Shown one piece after another: positions 22,799-32,546 of a stretch of DNA of 64,000 nucleotides (the first letter of the stretch is position 1; every line of letters begins with the position of its first letter). The stretch comes from Hippopus hippopus (lineage: Eukaryota > Mollusca > Bivalvia > Cardiida > Cardiidae): the NCBI GenBank assembly GCA_946811185.2, contig OX328098.1, positions 43,153,650-43,217,649 of the forward strand, in the 5' to 3' direction. The notes beneath the pieces are model-generated. The model made no database searches. It was not told where the DNA came from and saw only the letters and a program-made list of their open reading frames with translations. Made by a program: the position numbers and the translations under genes.

Positions 22799-23175
22799 GT
22801 ATAGTGGTAAGATAGAAGCTTGTAGATGACAAGTCTCGGGATCCTTTAGGGTGTGGGTTCAGTACTCATGAACAGCAAACTAAAATACAGTATATATAGT
22901 CCATCGGATGAGACGTCAAACCTAGGTCCCATGTGACGGTGGTATGCACCGAGTCGTTAAAGCAACAGGCATTACATAGGATGGGTTACGTCCTGTATCT
23001 TTCACTATCTAGTCCCCCATAGAGTTACATAAGTAATAGGTTTCTCGGGGCGTCGCCCATATAGGTAAGCGGTGGTGACGTCGCCCATATAGGTAAGCGG
23101 TGGTAACGTCGCCCATATAGGTAACCGGTGATGACGTCGCCCATATAGGTAACCGGTGGTGACGATAAATAATCG
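22799..23175 (+). repeat. tRNA-derived SINE with 3' minisatellite
   Basis: A second copy of the 22213 SINE family (GTATAGTGGTAAGATAG, CATCGGATGAGACGTC). Near its end is a four-copy 29-bp tandem repeat at about 23050-23165, each with CGTCGCCCATATAGGTAA. Confidence 0.7.
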
Positions 23176-23261
23176 AACAAAATGTGAAGTCCGATATAGA
23201 GAAACTTTGCTACTCAAACGAGATTATACACTGCAATTAGTCGGTAACGTACAGGGCATAA

Positions 23262-23390
23262 AACGAGGGACCGTATTCACCAACCATTGTTTAGAAGGTT
23301 CTCAGTCTTACTCTCCAGAATTTTCTAAATTTGAAAGTAACGCAACTTCTGATTAGCTAAACCATTTGGTTTAGCCAATCGTAAGGTACG
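23262..23390. repeat. M6 MITE, half copy
   Basis: GGGACCGTATTCACCAACC, CTCCAGAATTTTCTAAATTTG and TTTGGTTTAGCCAATCG match one arm of the fuller copy at 26228-26414. Confidence 0.6.
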
Positions 23391-23404
23391 TCGTCTCGGC
23401 GAGG

Positions 23405-23582
23405 ATTTTGTGGGAAAGGAGCCAGTGGCTTGGGAGGAATATTGTGCAAAGAACTGTAAAAGAAACACAGGAAAGCATGGATAGGTGCACTATCGGCTGC
23501 GATATAATTGAAATAATATTGCAAACGGCGTTGAACACCAGCCAACAAATGAACCAAAATATCGATTCAAACAAACAAAAAC

Positions 23583-23633
<51 letters not shown>
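23405..23633. repeat. SINE 3' fragment plus (CA)n microsatellite
   Basis: GGAAAGCATGGATAGGTGCAC and GCGATATAATTGAAATAAT are the common SINE 3' body. About 25 CA units follow at 23584-23633. Confidence 0.7.
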
Positions 23634-23640
<7 letters not shown>

Positions 23641-23726
23641 CCAGCAAACAATTTACATTGCAGAAAATGTCTACGACTATTTTATTCATTTTGTCACTGG
23701 TGTAACGGGTCGGGTCATGTATATCA

Positions 23727-23992
23727 AATGGGCCATACTCTGTTAAAAGGGGGCTTAATGCATCTGCAAAAAGTATCGACTCAGGTCAGCCTGCGCAGTC
23801 CGCGCAGGCTGACCTGAGCCGAAACTTTTTGTTGTCAGTCAATTTTCTGTATGCCAAAAGACCAGTGCATCTCATAATTCAGTCGGGTGTTAGACGAAGT
23901 GGATTTTACGGATTCCTGATTATGCGATGTCTTGCTTGGTACAATGCATCACGGAAATGCATTACGCCCCCTTTTGCCAGAGCGTGGCTCAT
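23727..23992 (+). repeat. M2 MITE copy, near-consensus
   Basis: Ends GGGCCATACTCTGTTAAAAG and GCCAGAGCGTGGCTCATA. It has a perfect hairpin GTCAGCCTGCGCAGTCCGCG and lies in tandem with another M2 copy. Confidence 0.85.
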
Positions 23993-24000
23993 ATGTATCA

Positions 24001-24475
24001 AATGGGCCATGCTCTGTGAAAAGGGGTTTGATGGATCTGCAAAAAGTATCGACTCAGGTCAGCCTAGGCTGACCTTAGTCGACACTTTCTGATACTGATA
24101 AATTTTCTGTATGTCAAAGGACCATTCTACCTCCAGATTAGGTCGGTTGTTAGACAAAATGGATTCATAATTATGTCTTGCTTGGCATAACGCATCACAG
24201 ACAGGGGTCCTGCGTGGCTCAGTGGTAAAATGTGGGACTCGTAACCTGGAGGCCCCGGGCTCGAGCCGCACTGGATCCACTAGGTTTTTCGTTGGAGCGT
24301 CCTTCGGCAAGACGCTTCAGAGCCCTAGCCCAGTACTGGTAAAACCTAGGAAATGCATGAATGTGTGAGCTGTCGCCGTTGTATGACTGAAATGATGTTG
24401 AAAGCGGCGTAAAACGCCATCAAATCAAGCATCACAGAGATGCATTAAATCCCCTTTTGCCAGAGCGCGGCTCAA
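24001..24475 (+). repeat. M2 MITE split by a SINE
   Basis: GGGCCATGCTCTGTGAAAAG at the left and GCCAGAGCGCGGCTCA at the right. The SINE occupies 24202-24428. Confidence 0.8.
24202..24428 (+). repeat. tRNA-derived SINE with 10-bp target duplication
   Basis: The head has TGGCTCAGTGGTAAAATG and B box GGGCTCGAGCCGC, and the tail is ATGTTGAAAGCGGCG. GCATCACAGA at 24192-24201 is repeated at 24429-24438. Confidence 0.85.
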
Positions 24476-24572
24476 ATAGATTCGTTGTCACGGTCTAGTT
24501 AACTCTTTTAGAAAAATACAATCGTGTAAAAAAAATGTCGGGTATTCCAATATTTGTCATAGTACAAAAAAA

Positions 24573-24785
24573 GCTTAACTCTTTTACCTAGCAATCCCAA
24601 ATTTTCACGACCCTGACGAACAAAGGCCTTTTAATAGATTGGGAGAATCAGGAGAAAATGGTGGTCACTAGCATTTTCGCCTATTCCTACAATGTTTTTA
24701 GTTCTATTAAAGACAGCTTCCATAAATTCAGCCACATTTTATTTGTTGTCAGCAAGTACTATAAGATTGGACACGTGTATAATTT
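24573..24785. repeat. M1 MITE copy, diverged
   Basis: TAACTCTTTTACCTAGCAATC, the palindrome AATGGTGGTCACTAGCATT and GCCACATTTTATTTGTTG. Confidence 0.65.
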
Positions 24786-25043
24786 GCCTGCAACATGCGA
24801 AAAGGGACATTCGGACATTTGCGTAAAATGTCGTCTCGGATCAGCCTGCGCAGTCCCCGCAGGCTGATCCAAGACGACACTTTCCGATTGTGTGATTTTC
24901 TGTTTCACGCGAGTCTGCTGTAGGACAAAATCTAATGTTGACGTAAAGTGCCGTCTCGGATCAGCCTGCGCGGACTGCGCAGGTTGATCCGAGACGGCAC
25001 TTTACGCAAATGTCCGAAAGCCCCTTTTCCCATGTTGCAGACC
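24786..25043. repeat. M3 twin-hairpin MITE
   Basis: A second complete M3: GCAACATGCGAAAAGGGACA, two GTCTCGGATCAGCCTGCGC hairpins (the first with a GTCCCCGC loop) and the closing CCATGTTGCAG. It parallels 8117-8380. Confidence 0.8.
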
Positions 25044-25088
25044 AATTATAATATTGATCCTATATTTTTGACCCTGAAGGGAGAGGCA

Positions 25089-25357
25089 TTTGAGCTATGC
25101 TCTGTGAAAAGGGAGCTTAATGTATCAGCAAAATAGTATCGACTCAGGTCGGCCTGCGCGATCCGTGCAAACTGACCTGAATCAAAACTCATTGCTAAGT
25201 TGTTAATTTTTTTGCATGTCAAAGGACTATTCTACCCGTAGGTTAAGTCGGTTGTTAGACAAACGGGATTTTAAGGATCCATACTAAAATTATGACTTGC
25301 TTGGTATAATGCATCAGGGAAATGTATTTGATCCCCTTTTGAAAGAGCGCGGCTCAT
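25089..25357 (+). repeat. M2 MITE copy
   Basis: GAGCTATGCTCTGTGAAAAG to GAAAGAGCGCGGCTCAT with a degraded hairpin. A decayed M4 piece follows at about 25440-25530. Confidence 0.75.
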
Positions 25358-25601
25358 TTTGAAGTTTTAGCTGCAAACTGAATGAAGTCCATTGATCTGA
25401 CAATGAGTTTCCATTGCAGTCGTAGATGCTTTTGGTCATAGTCTTGCATCAGATAGCGGACGGTATAGATACAAGATCAGGCTGCACAGAACGTCCGGAA
25501 AAGCCCCATGCTTACGCTCATTAAGTTGAAAGGGTTTACCACAGTACCATGAAGATCCCCTAAATTACCGAAAATGTAGCTCATCTATTCAATATGTGCC
25601 A

Positions 25602-25820
25602 AGGCCTAACAAAAAAATATCTGTGTTTAGGGTTTCAGTCAGAGATACTGTAGGTAGGGTAGGTAGGGATTTTTTTTTTCCATAAACTTTTTACATGGAA
25701 CATGTAATGAAATCACACCCGACAGATTTTTTTTTCAGTCATAGCAAAAAAAGTTTAGGGTCGGCAGCATTTTCTGGGTAGGGTAGGGAAACCCTAAACA
25801 CAGATATTTTTTTTTAGGCC
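25602..25820. repeat. M7 MITE with ~36-bp inverted ends
   Basis: It begins GGCCTAACAAAAAAATATC and CTGTGTTTAGGGTTTC, and ends with their complement. The inner part has GGTAGGGTAGG and GGGTAGGGTAGGG. The interval 25821-26012 shows nothing else. Confidence 0.8.
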
Positions 25821-26012
25821 CAATGACCGTCTTATTGTATCTACTATTTCATATACACCAATAACTTCAAACGTTCTAAAAATTCTTAATTTGAAGACAA
25901 TCCACCCAATTGGTTGACATAGAACGACTTATCCAAATCTTGAGCTAGATTTAGAATTAGGAGGATCGGTCTATAAATGAATACTGGAGGTCATCTTTAT
26001 GGACACAAATAT

Positions 26013-26221
26013 AACCCTTATCCTGCTACATAAGTTAAATGAAACTTTCAAGCCGATAATAAAGCCCGAATAAGGCTACTTTAATCTGATGTTTTGGAGA
26101 AAAATATCTCCTTATTGGACAGTGAAGATCAAAGATCAGACTGAACGTTCTGTGCAGTCTGCTCTTGATCTACACTGTCCGCAAAAGGTCAGTGAGTTGC
26201 GCTTAGCAGCCTAAGCGTTTA
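26013..26221 (-). repeat. M4 hairpin MITE
   Basis: AACCCTTATCCTGCTACATA to GCGCTTAGCAGCCTAAGCG with hairpin AGATCAGACTGAACGTTCTG. Confidence 0.75.
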
Positions 26222-26227
26222 CACCCG

Positions 26228-26414
26228 AGTCCGTAATCACCAATCATTCTTCAGAACATTCTTTGTCTTATTCTCAAAGATTTTCTAAGTTTGAAAGTGA
26301 AACACCTTCAGATTGGCTAAAAAGGTATAACCAATCAGAAGTTGTGTTTCTTTCAAATTTAGAAAATTCTGGAGAAAAGAACTACGAACATTCATGAGAA
26401 CAGTTGTTGAATAC
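26228..26414. repeat. M6 MITE, full inverted pair
   Basis: GTCCGTAATCACCAATCATT at the left and GTTGTTGAATACGGAC at the right form inverted ends. The inner arms share AGAAAATTCTGGAGAA-type sequence. Confidence 0.65.
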
Positions 26415-26562
26415 GGACCCTTATTGTAAATAGACATTATGGAGCAACCATGAGAAATTTACACCACAAAGAAATACCACGTGACGTGTCTCTCCTGAAA
26501 CTGAAAATCGATGTTGGATTATCTTGCTGGAAACAATAACAAACATAGATACATATACAGCT

Positions 26563-27692
26563 TTACCACGGAGGCGGGTCGTACCTGTAACCAAACATAT
26601 CAAAGTCAACACTGTACACTTCTTTAATTTCTGCAATTATCTTAGCATCTACTGTTTCATAAAATCTATTCAAAGCATTTCTTCTCTGCAAGGACTTGTC
26701 GGTTTTCGTTAAAGGATAGCTGGCGCGAGCTTCTTTTAAAGCAGCACGTAAAATATTCGAATTGTTATAATCTTCCAGTGTTTTATATCGACTATTTGGA
26801 AAAGGTGCCTTTTCCGAGATAAAACCCGATATAATTAAAGCCTCCCACAATCGTCTGGTCACCTGATCCAAGGTTTGACAGTCTGAAGCACGTCGAACAT
26901 TTCTCGGGGTGATGTAGTCTAAGACGTCATCAACAAGTGAAAAACCGGCCCAATTGGCTTCTGCTGTTATTGCTTTTAAAAGAACGTCTAGTTTGTAAGG
27001 TTCTAACTTGGTTTGATTGATGGTGAAGTAAAAGTCATCATTGAAGGTTTCTTGCTTAGAGACGAATGCGGGGTTGATTTCACATGGTTTGCACAGATAA
27101 AAAACGGGAGACCAGTGGTAATCGAAATAACCACGTCGTGTGTTATTCACAACATACTGCAAAAATTCTGGGAAGGTTATTTCAGATTTACATTTGGGAT
27201 CATCTTCTCCCCGAACTGATATGGATGTGGACGGAATGTACATCCGATCAATGTATGCAGAAAATAATCTTGTATAAGGGTTTCTTGCTGAAAGTATCAT
27301 TCGTGTTGAATTACACTGAGAATTGTTAACCCCTAAAATGGTATGGTTGAGACCCTCTATATTATGAATATCCTCTCTAGGTTTAATCAGTACTTCATTG
27401 ACTGTTTCCCCTTCATGGTGTAGGATATAGAAAAACTGAGTCCAAAGAGTGGAACCAATCTTGCCAATTTTACAGTAAGACCAGTTATACTTTGGAGCGA
27501 CGTTAAACACGGCTCCGTGTTCAGAATAGCCTGGTGCAGTCATCAGTTTTCTATATTTAGCACATGTTTGACGAACTTGAGCGAGTCGACCCTTTTGAAA
27601 CTCGATGCTACGTTTTATGTCTGTAATAACGGCTGTATAAGGTCTGGGACTGAACCAGGTTTTCTGGTAGAAAAAGCCCCTATAAAGTTTGT
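26563..27692 (-). CDS. Carbohydrate sulfotransferase gene B, exon 2 (terminal coding exon)
   Basis: This is a paralogue of gene A with an exon of identical length (1,130 bp) and the same phase-1 acceptor, TTATCATTTCAG. It carries the PAPS-binding CKIGKIGSTLW loop, ILSARNPYTRLF, HWSPVFYLCKPCEI and the C-terminal DPPPW. It is most likely a Golgi type II sulfotransferase acting on glycans. Joined to exon 1 at 46404-46500 it gives 408 residues in frame. The 18.7-kb intron contains the whole Polinton; without it the intron would be about 1.2 kb. Whether the gene still splices correctly cannot be told here. No stop or frameshift is seen. Confidence 0.9.
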
Positions 27693-28122
27693 CTGAAATG
27701 ATAATGAAACGCAAACAGTTAGTGATATGAACTCTGTCAGAGCCAAGTATATAACCTTTACCTTTTTGGCGGCTGAAAATACAATCCACTGAAATCAGTT
27801 ATTTACCTAGTCTTTTTTACTAAACAAGCGTAGTATAGACCCGAGATCAGACTGCACGTTCTTTGCAGTCTTATTGTAACCTATGCGTCCGCAAAAGCAC
27901 TTATTTTGCCTAATACTCTAAAATGGTTAAAGAGGGTGTTGGTCGAATTTGCGAAAACACCTCATAACCTCTCTTTATATAGATATTTTGCTTTGTTCAA
28001 GCTCAAAATGATAACATCGAACTAAATACTATACAAACAGGAGCTCGTTCAGATTTCTTTTGATTGAGTCTCCATCTATTAACAAATATAAAACCAATCC
28101 CTAATGTTAAATCGATATAATA
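27693..28122. other. Intron 1 of gene B, left remnant
   Basis: It contains a decayed M4 hairpin at about 27830-27915 (GAGATCAGACTGCACGTTC). It ends with ATAATA (28117-28122), the left target duplication of the Polinton. Confidence 0.6.
28117..28122. repeat. Polinton left target-site duplication
   Basis: ATAATA directly before the left TIR; identical to 45661-45666. Confidence 0.9.
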
Positions 28123-29184
28123 AGTAGTAATTATGGCACTATGCAGGTCAAATTGCCTGCGGCACTATAGGGGCCAGGCCTTTTTCTTTGACAGTTCAGA
28201 CTATTGTTAGAGGCCTTTGTCTGTTGGAGGTCAGACTGTCTGTGGCAATATGACGTAATCTTGCATACCTTTTGTCTGGCTTTCGTTGCCTCCCACCTGC
28301 CGAGGCTAGATGACAATTCCAAGCGTGTTTTGGCGCGTTTTGACCGATCAGGCCGGCGCCCGATTGTATAGAACCGAAAATTCAGCCAAAGCATTCGCCA
28401 TTGAAAATGCATGAGAACTTTCTCTCAAAGAGGTTGCTCTACTAAAAATGCTTTTGTCTGTGAACGCTTTTACCCCCCTTACCATTCAAAGTCTAGGTTT
28501 TGTATTGACTTTAATGAATAAAATCGTATGGTGTTTAACGCCGTTTTCAACATTTTTGTTGCACTTAAGTCGCTGCGGCCAGTGCACCTATACATGCTTT
28601 CCAGCAGTATCTTTTACCAGGGCATCATTTTCTTTCCAAGTCACTGACTGCTGTCTCACATAACCATTATTACGGTCAGCTGTGGTAGAGAAATAAATGG
28701 TTTCACAATTTTCAGTCCTCGACCTAGCCAGGGATCGAAGCCACGACCCATCTCAAGTCCTGCACGCTAGCTATTTAAGAGCTCAGCTTTTAGGTCCTCG
28801 CTTCTACATGGAAAAGTTTGCGAAAAACTTACTACGATCCCCAAATAGCGGTGGCATAATATAAAATTCCCTGTTGGTTTGATCATTAGCTTTCTTAGAA
28901 ATTCTGATTTTTTTTTTTTATAATTCATGAGACCTTTCGATACTCTCCTGACAGAGTCGCATATCAAAATGATTTAATGTTTGAGAAATGTCGACACTCT
29001 TCCACGTGATGTCTGGCGCGATTGTATAATATCGTCTGCAAAAATTCAGACAAAGCATTCGCCTCTCATTAAAAATGCATGAGAAAATGTCGATATTCTT
29101 ACAAAATAGGTCGCTTTCCGCTGATTAAAATGCGTGATGTCTGGCGCGATTGTATAATATCGTCTGCAAAAATTCAGACAGAGC
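28123..29184. repeat. Polinton left terminal inverted repeat
   Basis: About 1,062 bp match the inverted right end (44595-45660) with very few differences. Inside it are a 93-codon open frame at 28131-28412 (present in both TIRs, probably not coding), a SINE at 28525-28795, and the first units of a 128-bp repeat. Confidence 0.9.
28525..28795 (-). repeat. SINE embedded in the left TIR
   Basis: On the minus strand it has the tRNA-like head TTAAATAGCTAGCGTGCAGG, B box GCTTCGATCCCTGGC, and the tail GTTGAAAACGGCGTTAAAC. The same insertion is present at 44988-45258 in the right TIR. Confidence 0.8.
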
Positions 29185-29340
29185 ATTCGCCTCTCATTAA
29201 AAATGCATGAGAAAATGTCGATATTCTTACAAAATAGGTCGCTTTCCGCTGATTAAAATGCGTGATGTCTGGCGCGATTGTATAGAATCGTCTGCAGAAA
29301 TTCAGACAAAGCATTCGCCTCTCATTAAAAATGCATGGAA
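29006..29340. repeat. 128-bp subterminal direct repeats (left)
   Basis: GTGATGTCTGGCGCGATTGT starts at 29006, 29134 and 29262, followed in each unit by GCATTCGCCTCTCATTAAAA. The right end has two such starts, so the left carries one more unit. Confidence 0.85.
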
Positions 29341-29402
29341 TTTATAAACACTTTATCAAACGCTTTTGTCTGTTAACTATATAAAAGGCAAACGTTTTGT
29401 AG

Positions 29403-29747
29403 ATGAATGTACATTTTCGGAGGAATGTGAGAGTCTGTTATGTGATAGTTATTTTCAAAATGAACATTTTAATATCAGATCATACTTATGAAAAGCATTT
29501 GTATAACATATCCTATACAGGAGTTTCTTTTTTTTTCAGTAAAACTGTCTTGCTTAATGCAGTTCAGCTGTGTTTGGATTCTCCTGACAGGCAATATACT
29601 GTTGGAAGAAGAGTATATTTTCTAAAGCAATTTAGTTTTTACATAGGGGTTCTAGGTATCAATAAACAATTAAGTAATAAAGTAAAAGTTGTGTGCGTTA
29701 GAAATGGCACAAAGTTTATTGTTGTAACAGCGTTTCCAGATCATTGA
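29403..29747 (+). CDS. Small Polinton ORF, possible BECR/DUF4258-type fold
   Basis: A 114-residue frame, the first gene-sized ORF inside the left TIR. Residues 22-32 (ILISDHTYEKH) followed by VLLNAVQLCLDSPDRQ, GRRVYFL and a C-terminal VKVVCVRNGTKFIVVTAFPDH-like strand pair recall the HxxxxH and V..TAYP pattern of small RNase-like BECR/DUF4258 proteins. This is pattern recall only. A pyrimidine tract ending TTTTTTTTTCAG at about 29529-29540 could be a splice acceptor within the frame, so the true N-terminus is uncertain. Confidence 0.35.
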   Translation: MNVHFRRNVRVCYVIVIFKMNILISDHTYEKHLYNISYTGVSFFFSKTVLLNAVQLCLDSPDRQYTVGRRVYFLKQFSFYIGVLGINKQLSNKVKVVCVRNGTKFIVVTAFPDH

Positions 29748-29805
29748 TGTTGGAACCTCGATTATAGAAAGGTAAGTCCGTTTTACTTCACTTGTTTGTA
29801 AACGC

Positions 29806-29890
29806 TTATAACTCGTTACCATACAAACCCTGGTTTTTACGGTAGTGAGGTAAAAGACTGAAAATTTAACCGGAACGGGGAGAAAATGAA
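29806..29890. repeat. M1 MITE remnant inside the Polinton
   Basis: TAACTCGTTACCATACAAACC, GGTTTTTACGGTAGTGAGG and GGGGAGAAAATG match the left third of M1. It is the only recognisable MITE piece between the TIRs. Confidence 0.5.
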
Positions 29891-30146
29891 AGCGTACAGG
29901 GGGAAAAGAAGAAAGGTTCTCAATGTGCACAATGAAAATCTGCAGTAAATATGATAGTAAAATATGAATCGACCTACCTTTAAAGCGTTGTAATCTATTC
30001 CTTTTTACAATATAAAAACATATACACAGTTTTCCCGACACACACCCACACAAACACACATAAACACTATTTTAGCGAATTACAGGATTTTCTTTTTACA
30101 TACATACATGTATTAACACAATTTCACATTTTGACCTACACTTGAA

Positions 30147-30785
30147 TTATTGTATATTTGATCCCGTGATTGAAACCACGGGCATTTCTTTTGATCTATT
30201 TGTGACAAATAAGTTTGCAGCAGCCATGAGACATGCGGTTGTTGTGAACCAAAAATTGTTATGTCCATTCCCAATTGGCAATATTGCATGTCCCATCTCG
30301 TGTATAATTGTTCCGGCACACTGTCTTTTTGAGTTCATATTGCCACAAAAAATGTGTATTTCATTAAATTCAGGACCAGCATACTTTGTGAAGCCATTAT
30401 CATTCGAATCTTTTTCAGGGTGTAAATAAATGTGTAATTGTTTTTTATCTGTACTTCTTGTATGTAGACAGAACATTAATTGAGCTATAAGTTCTTTGCT
30501 ATATTTTACAAACGCATCATAGGAGTTCTGTTCAATTAAAGCATCGAAAAAAGAATTAACCCTACAGATCATTACTTGGCATCGTTTATCAGTGAACTTG
30601 GGTGGTTGGTAGGTGATGTCTTCTTTCACCCATTGTGACCCTGAAAAGTGAAATAAAGAGACTCGCATCTCTTTGCACTTGAATGGTCCTATCCCTGTTG
30701 TTAAAAGAAAACGTAAAGCTTCTATAAGGTTAATGTCTATCGCATGAAACATAACTATAATTTCCAGTAAATTTAGAATATCCAT
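30147..30785 (-). CDS. Putative zinc metalloprotease (HExxH) of the Polinton
   Basis: A 212-residue ORF from the ATG at 30785. Residues 162-166 are HEMGH preceded by the hydrophobic GTII, and H175 follows nine residues later (HEMGHAILPIGNGH). The spacing is not the metzincin HExxHxxGxxH. The order NEIHIFCG, then a short loop, then the HExxH helix, then an Ala-rich ACLMAAANLF helix resembles M35-like aspzincins, but the GTxxD element is not evident. No signal peptide or membrane helix is clear. Polintons usually carry an adenain-type cysteine protease, which I do not find here. Whether this enzyme matures virion proteins or acts on the host is unknown. It is transcribed divergently from PolB. 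Confidence 0.6.
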   Translation of the reverse strand: MDILNLLEIIVMFHAIDINLIEALRFLLTTGIGPFKCKEMRVSLFHFSGSQWVKEDITYQPPKFTDKRCQVMICRVNSFFDALIEQNSYDAFVKYSKELIAQLMFCLHTRSTDKKQLHIYLHPEKDSNDNGFTKYAGPEFNEIHIFCGNMNSKRQCAGTIIHEMGHAILPIGNGHNNFWFTTTACLMAAANLFVTNRSKEMPVVSITGSNIQ

Positions 30786-31119
30786 CCTTCAGTTTCAGTA
30801 AAAAGAAGAGGTGCCCAAAATTGAAATAAATATGCTGAAACAAACTTCGTCAATTTTTCTTTTCGAAATCCTCGATTTAACAATGTGCTACTTTTGTGCA
30901 ACCAGACACTGTTTGATATTAAATCTAAAGTGACTTTTCCGTTTTGAAAAATTTAAAACATCTGCAGAAAAACACCTGGCTTTTAATTTTTGCATATATA
31001 TGAACGTGTAAGTCTAATTTGTAACAATTGTTTACCTAATGTTACAAATTGCAATCAAGTTTTGAGTGATAAAATCTTTTTTAATTTACGCCGAACGTCG
31101 ATTTTCAACTTTTATCTCT
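30786..31119. other. AT-rich divergent intergenic region
   Basis: This lies between the metalloprotease start and the tandem array that precedes PolB. It probably holds minus-strand promoter sequence, but no specific motif can be named. Confidence 0.4.
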
Positions 31120-32410
31120 ATATGAGATAATTTGTCAGATAAAATGTCATTGAGCATGTTCTTATCATCTATGATCAAATTCTAACATGAATTTCGTTTA
31201 AAAAGCGAAAAAAACATCCATTTTTTGACCAAAGAAATGACTTTAGCGGATGCCTTTTACCCCGATTTCATATATTGCATTCCATACAAGTGTTGCTGTA
31301 TGTCATTTTAAATTAAGAAGAAAAAAAAATTAGGTATAAAGGTATTAGAGATCACTTGTCAGATAAAATGTCATTGAGCCTGTTCTTATCATCTATGATC
31401 AAATTCGAAAGTGAATTTCGTTTAAAACACGACAAAATCCATTTTCTGACTACAGAAATGACTTCAGCGGGTGTCTTTTACCCCGATTTCATATATTACA
31501 TTACATACTGCTGTCGCTATATTTCATTTTAAATCAAGAAATAAAAAAATTCAAATTAGGTATAAAGGTATTGGAGATCACTTGTCAGATAAAATGTCAT
31601 TGAGCCTGTTCTTATCACCTATGATCAAATTCGAAAGTAAATTTCGTTTAAAACACGACAAAATCCATTTTCTGACTACAGAAATGACTTCAGCTGATTT
31701 CTTTTACCCCGATTCCATATATTACATTACATACTGCTGTCGCTATATTTCATTTTAAATCAAGAAATAAAAATTTTCAAATTAAGTATAAAGGTATTGG
31801 AGATCACTTGTCAGATAAAATGTCATTGAGCCTGTTCTTATCATCTATGATCAAATTCGAAAGTGAATTTCGTTTAAAACACGACAAAATCCATTTTCTG
31901 ACTACAGAAATGACTTCAGCGGGTGCCTTTTACCCCGATTCCATATATTACATTACATACTGCTGTCGCTATATTTCATTTTAAATCAAGAAATAAAAAT
32001 TTTCAAATTAGGTATAAAGGTATTGGAGATCACTTGTTAGATAAAATGTCATTGAGCCTGTTCTTATCATCTATGATCAAATTCGAAAGTAAATTTCGTT
32101 TAAAACACGACAAAATCCATTTTCTGACTACAGAAATGACTTCAGCGGATGTCTTTTACCCCGATTTCATATATTACATTACATACTACTGTCGCTATAT
32201 TTCATTTTAAATCAAGAAATAAAAATTTTCAAATTAGGTATGAAGGTATTGGAGATAACTTGTTAGATAAAATGTCATTGAGGCTGTTCTTATCATCTAT
32301 GATCAAATTCGAAAGTAAATTTCACTTAAAACACGATAAAATCCATTTTCTGACTAAAGAAATGACTTCAGCGGGTGCCTTTTACCCCGATTTCATATAT
32401 TGTATGCCTG
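31120..32410. repeat. ~226-bp tandem array upstream of PolB
   Basis: Six units are marked by CCCGATTTCATATATT-like sequence at about 31260, 31481, 31709, 31935, 32160 and 32386; the first is diverged. Each unit has GATAAAATGTCATTGAGCC and ATCAAATTCGAAAGT. Frames of about 95 codons recur in the units, but the period is not a multiple of three, so they are unlikely to be genes. Confidence 0.9.
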
Positions 32411-32463
32411 TATTAAATTAGTATATCTAAAAATAGCTCTTTCTCAAAACGAGGCTAATGGAG

Positions 32464-32475
32464 AGTATATAAGAA
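32464..32475 (+). promoter_or_regulatory. Candidate TATA box of PolB
   Basis: GAGTATATAAGAAG lies about 80 bp before the PolB ATG at 32547. It follows the end of the tandem array and precedes a pyrimidine tract ending TTCTGTTTTCAG. Confidence 0.5.
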
Positions 32476-32546
32476 GACACACTCGGTAACATACCTATTC
32501 TGTTTTCAGATTTCAATCGAGCAACGTGGACGCTGTGGCTGAAATA

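Noticed and set aside
22005..23165. CRISPR-like short repeats near 23050-23165
   Set aside because: Four head-to-tail 29-bp copies without unique spacers; a minisatellite at the end of a SINE in a eukaryotic genome.
23371..23746. Frames running through the (CA)n microsatellite
   Set aside because: Low-complexity Thr-His or Val-Cys runs; no coding support.
24202..24290. tRNA gene candidates (also at 3752-3848, 15243-15310, 51180-51250 and 58918-58990)
   Set aside because: A- and B-box-like motifs are present, but acceptor and anticodon arms do not pair well and each is followed by a SINE body. They are SINE heads.
28131..28412. 93-codon open frame in the left TIR, mirrored at 45371-45652
   Set aside because: It is present in both TIRs only because they are inverted copies. 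The peptide shows no domain, and the frame is a by-product of repeated AGACAAAGGCC-like sequence.
30147..30785. Reading HEMGHAILPIGNGH as a metzincin site
   Set aside because: Metzincins need HExxHxxGxxH; here the third His is nine residues after the second, so the assignment is left as an unclassified HExxH protein.
31471..32421. Three ~95-codon frames in the 226-bp array
   Set aside because: They repeat with the array unit, and the period is not a multiple of three, so they cannot form a continuous protein. No start context or domain is seen.
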